From Rhizophagus irregularis (taxonomy: Eukaryota; Glomeromycota; Glomeromycetes; Glomerales; Glomeraceae), in assembly GCF_026210795.1 (NCBI RefSeq), contig NC_089449.1:1612001-1676000 (forward strand): 64,000 nt of DNA, read 5' to 3'. This document shows, piece after piece, positions 33,968 through 44,979 of this stretch (its first letter is position 1; each line of letters opens with the position of its first letter). The notes under the pieces were generated by a model. The model worked only from the letters and a program-made list of their open reading frames with translations, made no database searches and was not told where the DNA came from. The position numbers and the translations under genes are program-made.

Positions 33968-34449
33968 TTTTGCGTAATATATACGGTCATATTTCCTAAA
34001 GTGGATAATGACAGGGATAAGATTACGCCATTCCATCAGATCAAATCTCTTTCTTTTTTTCACAAGAATTATTACCTGAGTTAACTAAGAGAAACCATGC
34101 TGACAATCGCACCTATCTTTGAAAAATCTGAACACGAAGGTATCTCTTCTCGGACATTTGTTTTTAGATTTCTGTCTTGGTTACAAAATTTTTTTCTTTC
34201 TTGTTAGAAGTCCAAGTATTCGATCCCGCATACTTCACTTCTGACCACAGCTGGTCTTTGTTAAGCTTCCTTTTTTACCGTCAACAACAGAGTGATTTCC
34301 AGTTTGACAAGAAAAAAGAACACGCCCGATATATTCGCAACCTCTCGAACATATTGAAAAGGAAACAAGTAAACGAAACTATAGCAAACCTGGCTGAAAG
34401 TGCGCTTGCTACATTTCAGGTTAAATAATTTCTTCTTTTGGTTTGATAA

Positions 34450-34713
34450 TGGATGGGTCTGAAGGAATAGTCCTTTGGATGGGATTACGATCTGCATTCA
34501 ACCACCTGTACTTTCTGACTATGGTCAGAATGTGATGATCTACGACTCGTGGTGGTTCCATCTTGTCTGTGATTTTTGTTTCTGGTTGTTAGTGGACAGG
34601 TCTGAGGGACGATAGTTCTTTGGATGGGATTACGATCTGCATTCAACCACCCACACTTCCTGATTATGATCGGGATGTGATGATCTACAGCTCGTGGTGG
34701 TTCTGTCCTGACT
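34450..34713. repeat. Tandem duplication of about 141 bp
   Basis: Two copies, each containing CTTTGGATGGGATTACGATC, TGCATTCAACCACC and GTGATGATCTACRRCTCGTG, start near 34450 and 34591. They lie in the first intron region of the family gene. Confidence 0.75.
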
Positions 34714-36258
34714 TTAGTCTTATGCCACTTCCCAAAGAGTACTGTTTTCTTTTAGCTGTTACTAATGCCATCATACTACTTAATAGAATGAAAAGAAATC
34801 ACAGTTAGTTAAAGATTTTTGGGAAGGTGCTATTTCATCGCAAAAACGGAAAGTTGCAACGATATATGAATGAACTGCTTTGATGGTATGGAATGAAGCA
34901 TTTGATGCTGTTATGTCAAAGCATACGGCTTATAAAAACATTAAACATATTCACTACCTAAGAACATACCACGGGGGTTGCAAATTCAGTTTTCCAACAG
35001 GATCAAGTTGTAAGAGAGAAGTATATGAAACGTCTAAATAATACAGACTTTCTGGAAGGCAAAAATCACTCTGCTGTGAGTATCTTTAACAAGATTCATA
35101 GCTCGAGATTAAAGATTTCTAATTTTGTTCTGTCCATTAAAGTTAGCATCAAAAGATCCAAAAAAAGAAAATTCCAAAAAACGACCAGCCGAAGAAGCTC
35201 TATCGATCATCACACCTGCCCCAACCTTCGCGGTCGTTCTCCCCCTCCATACTATAAAAGTGTAGATAATTCTTTTGACGCCGAAGCATCAACTCCCTCT
35301 CCAGTAATGTTTCTTCGTTTTGTTTTTCATATGATGTGATAAGTTCGTTTATAATCTGCATTACTCTTTAAAGTCAAACGGCCATGACGTGTCAGATACA
35401 GGGATTCATGAAGACGAAGTTGAAAATCCTTTCATCACAAATTATGAAGAGGGATCAAGGAACAATAATAAGGTTATTATTAATCAGTATTGTCAATTAT
35501 TAAGTAAAGAATCTTTATTCATAAAACGTCCTTAATATAATCCTTTTATTAATTAATTCGATTTCTAATTATAGTTTAAGACAATTCTATCATGGCAACA
35601 TGCCATAAACCGTATTTATATAAATGATGCTTCTATAAATGACATAAATATCGAGAAGTATCATGAATTTATAGTCACTTTTCCCGATATAGTAATAATC
35701 TTTTCTTGCCTATAGTGGGTGGCAGATGGTCACAACATTTCTCTTGATTTCCGTGAATTTCAATTGACATCGATAAACCTATTAGAAACCAATCAAACTT
35801 TTTCGTACGCAAAAGATATAGATCGGATACTGTAAGTGTTTGTTATGCAAACAAATCAGTTTCAATATCTAATTTTTGTATATGTCTGCAGGTGTCTGTC
35901 GTCTATAATGTATTGTAATGAAGTCAAACTAGAATTCGTAACATGTTCCGAAAAAGTATGGAATAAAATTCGGCCAAGACCCTTAGTTCCAAAGATGTTG
36001 CCATCTGTTGTGCAGTTAATAATAATTGAATATAATATGGTAAGTTTTTCATCAATTCTAACAAATGATCAGCAAAATTATTAATTTGTTATAATTTGTG
36101 ATTAGTTTTTAAACGACAAACAGTTATTGAACATAAAATGGCATGAAAATTGGGTCAAATGGAGTATATTATCAACAGATGAGGATAAATCCATCTTCGA
36201 TTGTGCGCAAGAAGTCACGAAAAATTTGTAAGTTCTAATTATTGAGAACATCTTTGTA

Positions 36259-37592
36259 CACTCCCCGGTAAAAAGTATCTGACCATCCTGTCGATCATTG
36301 CCGATCATTTCCATTAAAATTAAAATTACGCCAATACTAACTATGCAAATATTAACAAATTTTTTTTCCCATGTAGCTAATACCTTTGGCTACCCAAAAA
36401 TAAAAAAAAAATATTTTGTAAAAATGCCCAAAAAGCACGAACTTACTGAATTTGAAAGAGGAGAGATTATTGCTCTATGGAAAGGAGGTCATAGTGAACG
36501 AAACATTAGTGAAATACTTGACTTCCCAAAAACAACTATCCATGACACTATAATGGACTACAAAAATTCAGAAAAAATTTCAGCTGCTTCACGTTCAGGT
36601 AGGCCACCAAAACTTGCAGAAAGAGATATAAGGCGTATTGTATGAATCGTTAAGGAAGATAGATAACAATCTTTGGATGAAATAACAAAAAAATTTAATG
36701 ATGGTTTACCAAGTCCAGTATGTAATAGTACTATAAAGCATATTTTACATTCTGAAGGGTATTTTGGTAGGGTAGGAAAAAGAAAACCATTTGTTTCTGA
36801 GGTTAATCGTAAAAAAAGGTTAGATTAGTGCCGTGAAAGAAAAGAATGGGATACTGAATGGGATTTCATCATATGGAGTGATGAATCTCGCTTCTTATTA
36901 TTTCAGAATGATGCACACCACTGGGTCTGGCGTAAACCACATGAAAAATGTGATGTTAATTGCTTGATTCTGACTGTAAAATCTGGAAATCAAGGAGTTA
37001 TGGTATGGGGGTATTTCGCAAAAAATCAACTTGGTCCTTTAATTCAAGTTTCTGGAAGTATTACAGGTTTAGTGTATATTAACATATTAGAAAATCATCT
37101 TCTACCCTTTTATAATAATTTAGAAAACAATTTGCAATATTTTTTTCAAGATGACAATGCGCCAGTCCATAGAGCAAGAACAGTTTCACAATGGAAAGAG
37201 GATAATTCAGTATCAACTATTCCGTGGCCTGCACAGAGCCCAGATCTCAATCCGATTGAACATTTATGGGATGTTTTGGAAAGAAAAGTTCGGGCACATA
37301 AACCTCATCCAAAAAATATTAGAGAATTAATGGTAGTTTTGGAAGAGAAATGGAATAACATTGAGCCCGAAATTTTAATTAATTTGGTTGATAGCATGCT
37401 AAGAAGGGTTCATGCTGTTTTAGATAGCCATGGTAACCCAACTAGATATTAATAAAAAATTTGAGTTTTTCTGAATAAAATGATATAAATTTTTTATAAT
37501 GTTTATAAATAAATTGTTGAGAAATTAACCGTCAAAATATGTGTTTTAATTTCGCAAAGTTAAAGTGGTCGAATACTTTTTACCGGGGAGTG
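36259..37592 (+). mobile_element. Tc1/mariner element, 1334 bp
   Basis: The ends CACTCCCCGGTAAAAAGTAT and, inverted, ATACTTTTTACCGGGGAGTG match perfectly over about 20 bp and continue as CTGACCA against TGGTCGA. TA is duplicated at 36257-36258 and 37593-37594. The element lies inside an intron of the host-family gene, in the same orientation. Near-perfect ends suggest recent arrival. Confidence 0.93.
36424..37452 (+). pseudogene. Tc1 transposase with three nonsense codons
   Basis: One frame of 342 codons from ATG 36424. The N-terminal paired-like helix-turn-helix is LTEFERGEIIALWKGGHSER...FPKTTIHDTI, followed by a GRPPK hook. The DDE domain has IIWSDES (first D), FFQDDNAPVH (second D) and PDLNPIEHLW (E), with DD34E spacing. 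In-frame stops lie at 36643 (TGA), 36664 (TAA) and 36826 (TAG), with no frameshift. The enzyme would excise and insert the element at TA. It is inactive in this copy. Confidence 0.92.
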
Positions 37593-37802
37593 TACGTTGT
37601 TGATATTTACTGTATGTATGTTGCTTTTCAGTTTTACATATCTGTCTTCAGTGAGTTTCGATGAGGATAAAAAACTGGACGAGGATACCTTCATGCACCG
37701 ATATTGTCATAGAATTTTCGAAGAAATTTTTAGCAAAGATGATTTTTTATTGATCTGGTAAGTTCCATGTAAAATTATTACAATACACTATACAGTACAC
37801 AA

Positions 37803-37838
37803 TGTGAAAGTGGGGGTTTAAGGACCGAAGGTCCGGCC
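37803..37838. repeat. GC-rich stem-loop at the left edge of the fossil block
   Basis: AGTGGGGG pairs with CCCCCACT, and inside it GGACC pairs with GGTCC around GAA. It marks the change from host-family gene to repeat arrays. It may be part of the element's end, but no partner copy was found at the right side. Confidence 0.4.
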
Positions 37839-37885
37839 CCCACTGAAACAATGTGTGTGTGGGGTCACAGAACATTAAAAACAAT

Positions 37886-38050
37886 ATCGATTTTTCTTAT
37901 TATATTAGAAGAGCTTCTATCAGCTCTAGAATCTTAATTTTGATATTATATTTCTTAATTCTGTGTGGCTTCTCCAACCTCAGGAAGCATATTGATTTTT
38001 CTTATTATATTAGAAGAGCTTCTTTCTGCTCTAGAATCTTAATTTCTATA
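37886..38050. repeat. Direct repeat, two copies 100 bp apart
   Basis: TTTTTCTTATTATATTAGAA followed by GAGCTTCT(A/T)TC(A/T)GCTCTAGAAT appears at about 37892 and 37993. Confidence 0.8.
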
Positions 38051-38905
38051 TCATTTTTTCGGTTATATTTATTAAGTCTAACAAAATAATGTATATCAGG
38101 AATTGATTCTGCGCGATTTTCCTCATTAAATTGCATATTAATTACTTAAGTCTAACCAAAATAAGTCTAACGGTCCTTATTACCCCATAAATAAGTTTAA
38201 CGAAAAAATAAGTCTAACGAAAATAAGTCTAACGGTCCTTATTACCTCATAAATAAGTCTAACGTTTTTTCTTAAGTCTAACGAGATTTTTGTTCCAACT
38301 TTTCCTCAATCAAGAACGGGTTTAATGCAGGCTAGCGCATCAATTAGCATATTTATTAATAAGTCTGACGAAAAAAATAAGTCTAACGAGATTTTTGTCC
38401 CAACTTTTTCTCAATCAAGAACGGGTTTAATGCAGGTTAGCGCATCAATTAGCATATTTAATAAATAAGTCTAACGAAAATAAGTCTAACAAAAAATCAT
38501 GTGTCTTTTTAAATCTAACGAACTTTTCTATATACAAGAATGCCTTCTATACAAGCTAGCTCATTAAATAGCATAATTGCTAAATAAATCTAACGAGATT
38601 TTTGTCCCAACTTTTCCAAAGCTGAGAACAGGTTCAGTGGAGTCTAGATAACCGAATAGCAAATCAGCTTCTGAAAAATAAGTCTGTCCGCCTTGCCGGG
38701 AATTTATTAATCTAACGAAAAAATATATATCAGGAATTGGCTTCGTACAGGCTAACTCCTTATCTAATACATTATTTATTTGTCTAATGTTTCTGCCCTG
38801 CTGGGGAATTTATAAGTCTAACGAAAAAATCACATATCAGTAAATAATTCTGGCAAGCTAGAGCACATAAAAATCATGATCTAAATAAATCTAACGAGAA
38901 TACAT
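38050..38905. repeat. AAGTCTAACG array at the left edge of the fossil
   Basis: About 17 copies of (A)ATAAGTCTAACGAAA and close variants at irregular spacing. Within it a unit of about 108 bp (CGAGATTTTTGTTCCAACTT ... GCGCATCAATTAGCATATTT) is present twice, at about 38280 and 38388. It resembles a terminal or subterminal region of a large element. No gene is seen. Confidence 0.8.
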
Positions 38906-39177
38906 TACATTCCTATTATACCCTTAGTATATTCCAGGTTTAAAGCTTTAGTCCGCAATCTGTCATAGTACTGGGTAACATAATAGCCTCTGATATGTAA
39001 CGGGCATCGGCCACAAGAAGAAGCGGTAGGCTTCCCGCAGTCAGAGCATGGTATCCGTTTTTTTGATTTTCTATGAAATCGGCAACCTTCTGGGCGAATG
39101 CAAGGGTTATTACAAGCCTTTCCAGTATTGCAGAGAAATGGGCAGGAATATTCAGCGATCATCCTATTTTTTATCAC
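38905..39177 (-). CDS. Small Cys-rich protein of the fossil element
   Basis: 90 codons, open. Cys and His pairs (CPFLC, CNNPC, CRFH, PCSDCG, CGRCPLH) suggest two or three small zinc sites. The end reads RGYYVTQYYDRLRT. A similar ending occurs in the relic at 19870-20010, again divergent from a zinc-finger gene. Role unknown. Confidence 0.5.
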   Translation of the reverse strand: MIKNRMIAEYSCPFLCNTGKACNNPCIRPEGCRFHRKSKKRIPCSDCGKPTASSCGRCPLHIRGYYVTQYYDRLRTKALNLEYTKGIIGM

Positions 39178-39380
39178 TAATTTTCAAAAGATTAATTAAT
39201 AATTAGTTAATGCTTCAGTTTCCCTTGATCGATCTGTGGGTAGCTAAAACCATTTTGGCAAGCCTGCAAATACCGCCTTAGGTGATAACTATATGATCGG
39301 AAATTGAAAAGAATAGGAAATAATTAATTAAAGAAAAAATTTTATAAGCAAGTAATAGCGCGACGGTTAGAGTTAACACC

Positions 39381-40440
39381 ATGGTCAGAAAAGCAAGAAG
39401 TGATAAGAAAGGTACAACCTGTAAACGTTGTGGACGAGAATGCTCAACTCCTCAAAAACTTCGTGAGCATCTTAAGCGAAAAAATCCATGCAAACCATTA
39501 CAAAAGCAGAAGGAAGTAGCTTCTATTCAAACTCCAATTCAGGTGCCTATTCAAGAAGCTAACCAACAGGCTTCCGAAATCAAAGCACAAGTAAAAAGCT
39601 CTAGTGTAAATATGAGCAACAAGAAGAAGCCACATGTGGTAATCCCAACTTCAATTCCTAAACTAGAACCCAAAAAGGAAGCTCCAGTACTTGGTGTCGA
39701 CTACATCACAGAAGAGGAGGCAAAGAATTGGATCAGTCCAAATGCACGAAAGCCTAGAGAGCGAATTAAGACATGGGGAGCGAGATTGCAAAAACGTTGG
39801 AATGAATTAGATCTAGGTGTTGAGCCATATGAGGCAAATGATCTAGATGGTTGTAAGACCCTTTTCCATGATCTTGAACTAAATGATCCAGAGGCAGTTC
39901 GTCTACCAACATTAAAAGAGTTAGAGAAATATGAAAAGATATCAGAGCCTAAAGCTGGCCTTGGACCTAGAACACAAGCTCATAGGAATGATAAATCTAA
40001 GAATTTGATTAATAAAGAATTTGAGCGCTTAGGAGAAATTACTGATGAACAAGAAAGAGACCTAGAATTTAGGGAGCAAGAAGAATTAGGCACGGCACTC
40101 AAAAGAAGAGCTATAGCCGTACATCGTGCAAAAGTTCCTAGATCTCATCCAGATAATGGAAGCGATATACGAAAAATGTTAGAAAGCTGAAGAAAACAAT
40201 TTAAGGAATTACTTGAAAAAGAATTTGACAAGCGTGGGCAATTCAAGTTCGCTCTATGTTCTCTTACCAAATTTCTTATAGATGATAAACCTGGAAATGA
40301 AAAACAAGGAAAAAAGAATTCACAAACTGACTGGCTTAGAAATAAGCAAATTATAGTCTACAATAGAGCTGAAATAGATGACTACTTAAGCGATGCCTTC
40401 GAACAAATCCTATACCAAGTGGAGGAGAGAGGAGGTAAGT
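39381..40440 (+). pseudogene. Zinc-finger protein resembling the N-terminus of a Polinton PolB (fossil)
   Basis: The start has a C2H2-like finger (CKRCGRECSTPQKLREHLKR). A Q/K-rich linker and a charged helical region follow (EEAKNWISPNARKPRERIKT). The last part contains GQFKFALCSLTKFLID and IIVYNRAEIDDYLSDAF, which I recall from the region before the polymerase domain of Polinton-type PolB. No polymerase motifs follow; the integrase gene on the other strand starts directly. The part is incomplete and broken. Confidence 0.4.
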
Positions 40441-41508
40441 CTAATGCTTGAGAATATATTTGGGCGGTAAGACTGAATCTGGCGGGATGATTTGTAGTTC
40501 TTCTCTTACAAATGAGCGTCTAGGACCATTGTAAAGCTTATATAGAATAGGTTGATTTTCTTTTATTAAATAAGAATCAATTGTAAAAACTTCAGGAGAC
40601 CAATTGCAATCAGTTGCTCTTCTTCTACCACCTTCTAATTCGCCGGGTTCCAATAAATGCCGAACTTCAGTATAGCTAGGTAAAAGTGGTTCATTATAAC
40701 CAACTGGTCTTCTATGTTTGACAGAAGGTCTAGCTATTATTTTTTTACCTTTTAATGCCTTTTTTACAGCCTCGTTAGGAGACATACCTATTAACTTAGT
40801 GGGTGTATTATTATAATTATCATCATTTATACGAAGTCCCTTAATCCATGCTCTGGATCTATCAGTCAAAGGCAAATGAAAATCTACAGCATCTTGCCGA
40901 AAATAAGCATGCTTTTCAAATTCTTGATGGTCACGTTCAGCAATAGCTACACTACGTTTAGAATTAGCATACTGAATTTTTACACCATGACTAAGTAATA
41001 ATTCCCTACACTCGCCCATAAATTCAGTACCTCTATCAATAATTAAAACATTTGGCCAAATAAGAGGACAGTTTGGGTCATCATAAATTTTCTGAAATGC
41101 TTTAGCCACTTGTGCAGATGATTTATTGGTTAAAGCAAAACTACGGCGAAATCTAGTAGCCGCATCTTTTATTACAAGTCTATGCTTATAAATTCGATTG
41201 CCTATTTTACAATGAGAAAGTGGTGTAGTATCAGATTGATGCACATCATTTAGATCTTGTATATCATTAAAAGAAGCATACTGAATAAATTTAGGACGGG
41301 GTTTGTGAATCTGATGTAAAGCCTGCTTGTTTAACCATTTTTTTATTATGGCTAAAGTGAACTCATATCCCACCTTCTTACAAGCATCCTGCATTTTTTC
41401 AGCAGTCCGATAATATCCCTCAGGCCTGTAATAAAGTTTCTGTAAAGTAAGATCGCGATCTAAGTCTCGAGCTTTCTGAGGATCGATATAAATAACTGGT
41501 TCTCCCAT
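40441..41508 (-). CDS. RVE-type integrase of the virus-like element
   Basis: 355 codons, open throughout. An N-terminal helical domain (EKMQDACKKVGYEFTLAIIK) is followed by the RVE core: VHQSDTTPL with the first Asp, LIIDRGTEFMGE with the second Asp, and the SVAIAERDHQEFEKH region with the Glu. The tail has KHRRPVGYNEPLLPSYTEV and RREELQ-like basic sequence, as in a C-terminal DNA-binding region. It would catalyse insertion of linear element DNA. The context next to a packaging ATPase is as in Polintons. A short copy of its start also lies at 51079. Confidence 0.8.
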   Translation of the reverse strand: MGEPVIYIDPQKARDLDRDLTLQKLYYRPEGYYRTAEKMQDACKKVGYEFTLAIIKKWLNKQALHQIHKPRPKFIQYASFNDIQDLNDVHQSDTTPLSHCKIGNRIYKHRLVIKDAATRFRRSFALTNKSSAQVAKAFQKIYDDPNCPLIWPNVLIIDRGTEFMGECRELLLSHGVKIQYANSKRSVAIAERDHQEFEKHAYFRQDAVDFHLPLTDRSRAWIKGLRINDDNYNNTPTKLIGMSPNEAVKKALKGKKIIARPSVKHRRPVGYNEPLLPSYTEVRHLLEPGELEGGRRRATDCNWSPEVFTIDSYLIKENQPILYKLYNGPRRSFVREELQIIPPDSVLPPKYILKH

Positions 41509-41558
41509 TCCAATTTTTTATAATTACGAAAAAAAGTTAGTATCTATGAAGTTAGATT

Positions 41559-42411
41559 CTACTCATTAGCTGAGGCACTCTTTTTCTTGCGCTTCTGCCT
41601 AGCTTCTATCTCCTTTTGTAAGTTCAGTGGAGTGTCAAACCTTAGGCGGATTGCAAGAGGATCATCTTCTGGCCTAGTGAGATCAAATACAACAAACTTG
41701 CCTTTTCGAAGGTAACTATTAATAACCATAGATGCACCCTTTACATCATCAATATATCGTCCAACAATCTTAGACACGTCTTGGATACTGCTACCAGAGT
41801 TAAATAATACTAAATGAGTCGAGTTTTCACGTTTGAATGTATTGACTTTATGATACTTTTGCGTAATATATATACATGAAATATTTCGGTGACGCCCATT
41901 CCCAAAAAACTGACCAATACGATTTTGTATATGATCTGAAGCGAGGCACAGATCCTCAAAAATAAATAATTTACTTCTTTCGGGTGAGAATGTTCTTGTA
42001 CTAGGAATTCTTTCGGGTGGAATATAACTGAAACTAATATTCTCATAGTGGTTTTCTTGGGTCTTTCGAAATCATATTATATATGTATCTCACATATGCC
42101 CACTTTGGTTCATCAGGATGATACCCACAAACAATTAGATCATCACATTTGATGTAGCGAGACCCACCTTTCTTCCCTCTTTGCACATATTCATCCTTAT
42201 TACCAAGAACAAGATTCGCAAGTAAATTAGTCTTACCTGAACCACTTCTTCCATTGGCAGGTACCAACATGCTGAAAGGCCATGTCATTGCTGGATGTCC
42301 AATATTTCGGGATGATTCATGTTTAGTGACCTCATCCATATCCAAAAGACGAAGTTTCATAGGAGGTAGTCCTGTCTTTTGGTTCTTCTGTGTATCAGAT
42401 TGGGAATCCAT
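41559..42411 (-). pseudogene. A32/FtsK-type DNA-packaging ATPase (fossil)
   Basis: The N-terminal part shows Walker A GRSGSGKTNLLANLV and the downstream YIKCDDLIVCGYHPDEPKW. Remains of the second half, with an ISCIYIT-like segment, and a C-terminal part (SKIVGRYIDDVKGASMVINS) lie further on. This fits the packaging ATPases of Polintons and large DNA viruses, which drive DNA into the capsid. The gene is broken. Confidence 0.65.
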
Positions 42412-43380
42412 AACTCTGATTTCTATTTAAGGGTATTTTATAGTTCAAAATATTTTTTTCTTCATTGTAAGATGAATTTCTACGAGAGAATACACACCAT
42501 AAAATGCATATGATTAGTAATACTATTACGAAGATGATTGCATACTGAAAAAATAAGTAATAAGGTGAATCTGAGGTTGTTTTAGGACTAGTGATTTTGA
42601 TACCTTTCTCCAGTCCTTTATCACCTCCAAGCACTTCAGACTCGCTGGATGTTTGGGAGATCTGCTCGGCTAAACGATCATTAGCTTCTTGAAGGAGGGA
42701 GTCTTTTTCTATTAATGCTTTTTGCGCTATGACTAAATCATCTTTTATCTGTGCCAATTCATCTTTTTTTCGGTCAATAAGTCTTCTAAGTCATCTTTTG
42801 CCAAACTTAGACCAATATTTTCAGTAGTTAGTTCCACATTTTTCAGTTCCAATTTGCGTTTGAGAGAAACTATTTCTGATATCTCATCTTGTGCTAAAGA
42901 AGCATCCTGCTCTAATTCTTTTACTCTTGATTGGAGAGCCTGTATTTCTTCCTTTGTTTTGGATTGGAAGGCTTGCATCTCTTCCGATTTTATAGAGAAT
43001 TTGCTTTCAGCATCTGCAAGAGAAATATCCTTGCGAGTAATCTGAAGCATAAGCTCATTTTTATCTAAATGCAATTGTCTTATCTCTTCTCCAAGTTGGT
43101 GCACCCGATCAGAAAGTTTTTCATTTTCATTTTTGGATTTATCCAAGTCATCCTGCATGCGCTTGTTTTCTCTATCTAAGACATCATAGTTATCCGCAAA
43201 CTGACTTCCCCAATAAATAGCTACTTCACGATCTTTTTTTGCACAAGAAAGTTGCTCTTCAAGATCTGTTCGACTGGGTGGATAATAATTAGCTGGAGTA
43301 TCCCCAAGTTTATTACCATTATCCAGATCTTTTAAGGTACGGATCTGGGGCATTTTATTGGTATTTTTTTTTTTAGGCAA
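42395..43380 (-). CDS. Coiled-coil and membrane-anchored proteins of the fossil element
   Basis: 42745-43380 encodes 211 residues of almost continuous coiled coil (RMQDDLDKSKNENEKLSDRV, EEIQALQSRVKELEQDA). 42395-42757 overlaps its end by 13 bp and encodes a further coiled coil and one clear membrane segment (AIIFVIVLLIICILWCVF) near its C-terminus. The tight overlap suggests linked expression. They may be structural proteins, but I recognise no family. Confidence 0.45.
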
Positions 43381-43438
43381 AAAAAAATCAGCTAGGGCCT
43401 TAAACTTGTAAGAAAGTGGATTATTTTTGGCAAAACTA

Positions 43439-43670
43439 ATGCTTATTGATACTCATTGAAAAAAAGATTACTGGTGCGTACTGAAAGGTATTGAGACACA
43501 TTCATACTTATTGATGCGCACTGAAAGAGAATACTGATATGCATTGAAGGATACCGATATGTATTGAAAAGCACTGATTCGTATTGAAAGGAATTGATTC
43601 ATATTGAAAGGCATTGATATGTATTGATCACCAGAAATATTGATACATATTGAAAGGTATTGAAAAAATT
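43439..43670. repeat. Short tandem array TGATA(T/C)RTATTGAAAGG
   Basis: About 12 degenerate units of 18-20 bp (for example GATATGTATTGAAAAGCACT) fill the gap between the minus-strand coiled-coil gene and the plus-strand gene at 43709. A shared divergent control region is possible. Confidence 0.75.
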
Positions 43671-43708
43671 ATTGGTAGTTTTTTTTGCATATATATTCTA
43701 ATTAAAAA

Positions 43709-44227
43709 ATGGTCACCCATCTCCATGAAAAATTTTATCGATCCAATGCCACCCCATTATCAGAAGCCGACATCAAGGAAATTAGAGAATCCAGAGGCAG
43801 GATACCCAATGCATCAAAAATAATGGCTGAAAAATTCCATGTTGGTGCTCGGCGTATTTATGAAATATGGAACAATAGTGAACGTCTCCAACAAGGACTT
43901 ATTTTATCTTCTTCCGATCAGCTTGCTTTGGATAAAAATTCCCAATCTGATAAGTCAGAACAGACTCTTGAAGCAGTATCATCTATATCCCTTCCAGCTA
44001 CAGATATTCCAAAAAAGAATGGTCAAAAAAAGAAGGTTAAAATAGATGAGAAGCCGGTTACTGAAGCAACTAGTATAGTGGAAAAAAATAACAAAAATGG
44101 CATGGTCTCTTCCTCTGATAATTCGTCTGATACATCCCGAGAAGACAGGGCAGAATCTCTTCTTAAAAATCTAATTAATCGTGGTGAAAAGCTTAAGGGT
44201 TTAACAGCTAATACCCTCCTTATATAA
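43709..44227 (+). CDS. Helix-turn-helix-like protein of the fossil element
   Basis: 172 codons, open. The first 60 residues (LSEADIKEIRESRGRIPNAS, KIMAEKFHVGARRIYEIWNN) look like a DNA-binding helix-turn-helix. The rest is S/K/D-rich and disordered, ending in a short helix. It is divergent from the coiled-coil genes. Regulatory function is inferred. Confidence 0.5.
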   Translation: MVTHLHEKFYRSNATPLSEADIKEIRESRGRIPNASKIMAEKFHVGARRIYEIWNNSERLQQGLILSSSDQLALDKNSQSDKSEQTLEAVSSISLPATDIPKKNGQKKKVKIDEKPVTEATSIVEKNNKNGMVSSSDNSSDTSREDRAESLLKNLINRGEKLKGLTANTLLI

Positions 44228-44292
44228 GGATTCACATGTATCAGCAAGAAATTTACCGGTACTTAAGGCCAAATAGAGCATTTCTTCAGTCT

Positions 44293-44979
44293 TTATGAGG
44301 CGCTTTTCAAGCTCTTCACACTTTTTTTTAAGTCTTCCTCACTAGTCGGATTAGAAGAATTAGCTGATTCCTGATTTTCTTTTGGCGGATCTTCAACTTC
44401 TGGAGCTTTGCTAAAAGTTGGGATAATGTAAGCTTTCCCATGTAACTTCATTCGGAATTGATTTTTATTTGGATCGAGGACACCTTGAACTTTCCTAATC
44501 CATGTCATACCTAAACATAACATTGGTTCAGGTTCTCCATTATCAATACGAGTAAAATTTCCAGTAGCTGTAACAGTTTTACCATCCTTATCCTTTATAC
44601 TGATTGGTACATCAGTAAACCATCCCAATGAATCGGTAATGTGTTTGGAATTACCTTTTATTGCGAAGTCCGATGGCTTATCGACTTTCCACCCAAGAGC
44701 ATTAATTGTTGCATCATTCGCTCCCCCAAACTCACTCGCACTATCTAAAAAAGAATTAGAGATCGTTAAATCATCTATTTTAGCATTCAGATATTGTAAT
44801 GATGAAAACCACTCATCTGATATTGATTCTTTCTTCTGAACTGTATGAGACTGACACATTTTTCGCATTGCCGGTGAAAGTTTTGGAAATAATTCATCAT
44901 ATGTTTTTAGCTGACTGGACTCTAGAGGTAACATATCATTTATTGGTAGTTGTTTTTTTTTTCCGGTGCATAATACCAC
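44293..44979 (-). CDS. Retropepsin-like protein of the fossil element
   Basis: 228 codons. The core (SDEWFSSLQYLNAKIDDLTI, LDSASEFGGANDATINALGW, DVPISIKDKDGKTV, MLCLGMTWIRKVQGVLD) has the layout of retropepsin-like domains of fungal retroelements: the flap-side DSAS-type site and the LGMTWI end. It overlaps the CCHC-bearing gene by 40 bp, as gag and protease genes often do. A processing protease role is inferred. Confidence 0.55.
   Translation of the reverse strand: MVLCTGKKKQLPINDMLPLESSQLKTYDELFPKLSPAMRKMCQSHTVQKKESISDEWFSSLQYLNAKIDDLTISNSFLDSASEFGGANDATINALGWKVDKPSDFAIKGNSKHITDSLGWFTDVPISIKDKDGKTVTATGNFTRIDNGEPEPMLCLGMTWIRKVQGVLDPNKNQFRMKLHGKAYIIPTFSKAPEVEDPPKENQESANSSNPTSEEDLKKSVKSLKSAS

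Larger units (their letters stand above)
34097..37758 (+). pseudogene. Second member of the lineage-expanded family, 3'-truncated
   Basis: The ATG at 34097 opens a short exon (MLTIAPIFEKSEHE, then GTATCT). The next exon, about 34207-34422, reads HSWSLLSFLFYRQQQSDF...KKEHARYIRNLSNIL and corresponds to EDWSLLGFLEHRKTQKDF...EHFFYVRNLEYLAEK at the start of the gene at 53300-56344. Further exon-like blocks are at 34840-35340, 35350-35470, 35716-35831 (GHNISLDFREFQLTSINLLE), 35891-36039, 36106-36228 and 37631-37758 (DEDTFMHRYCHRIFEEIFSK). The Tc1 element sits in the intron between the last two. Stops in the 34.8-35.0 kb block suggest decay. After 37758 the nuclease-like C-terminal domain expected for the family is missing; the composite fossil begins there. 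Function unknown. Confidence 0.5.

Noticed and set aside
37886-38905. Host gene in the array region
   Set aside because: Open frames here only reflect direct repeats, and none continues across units.
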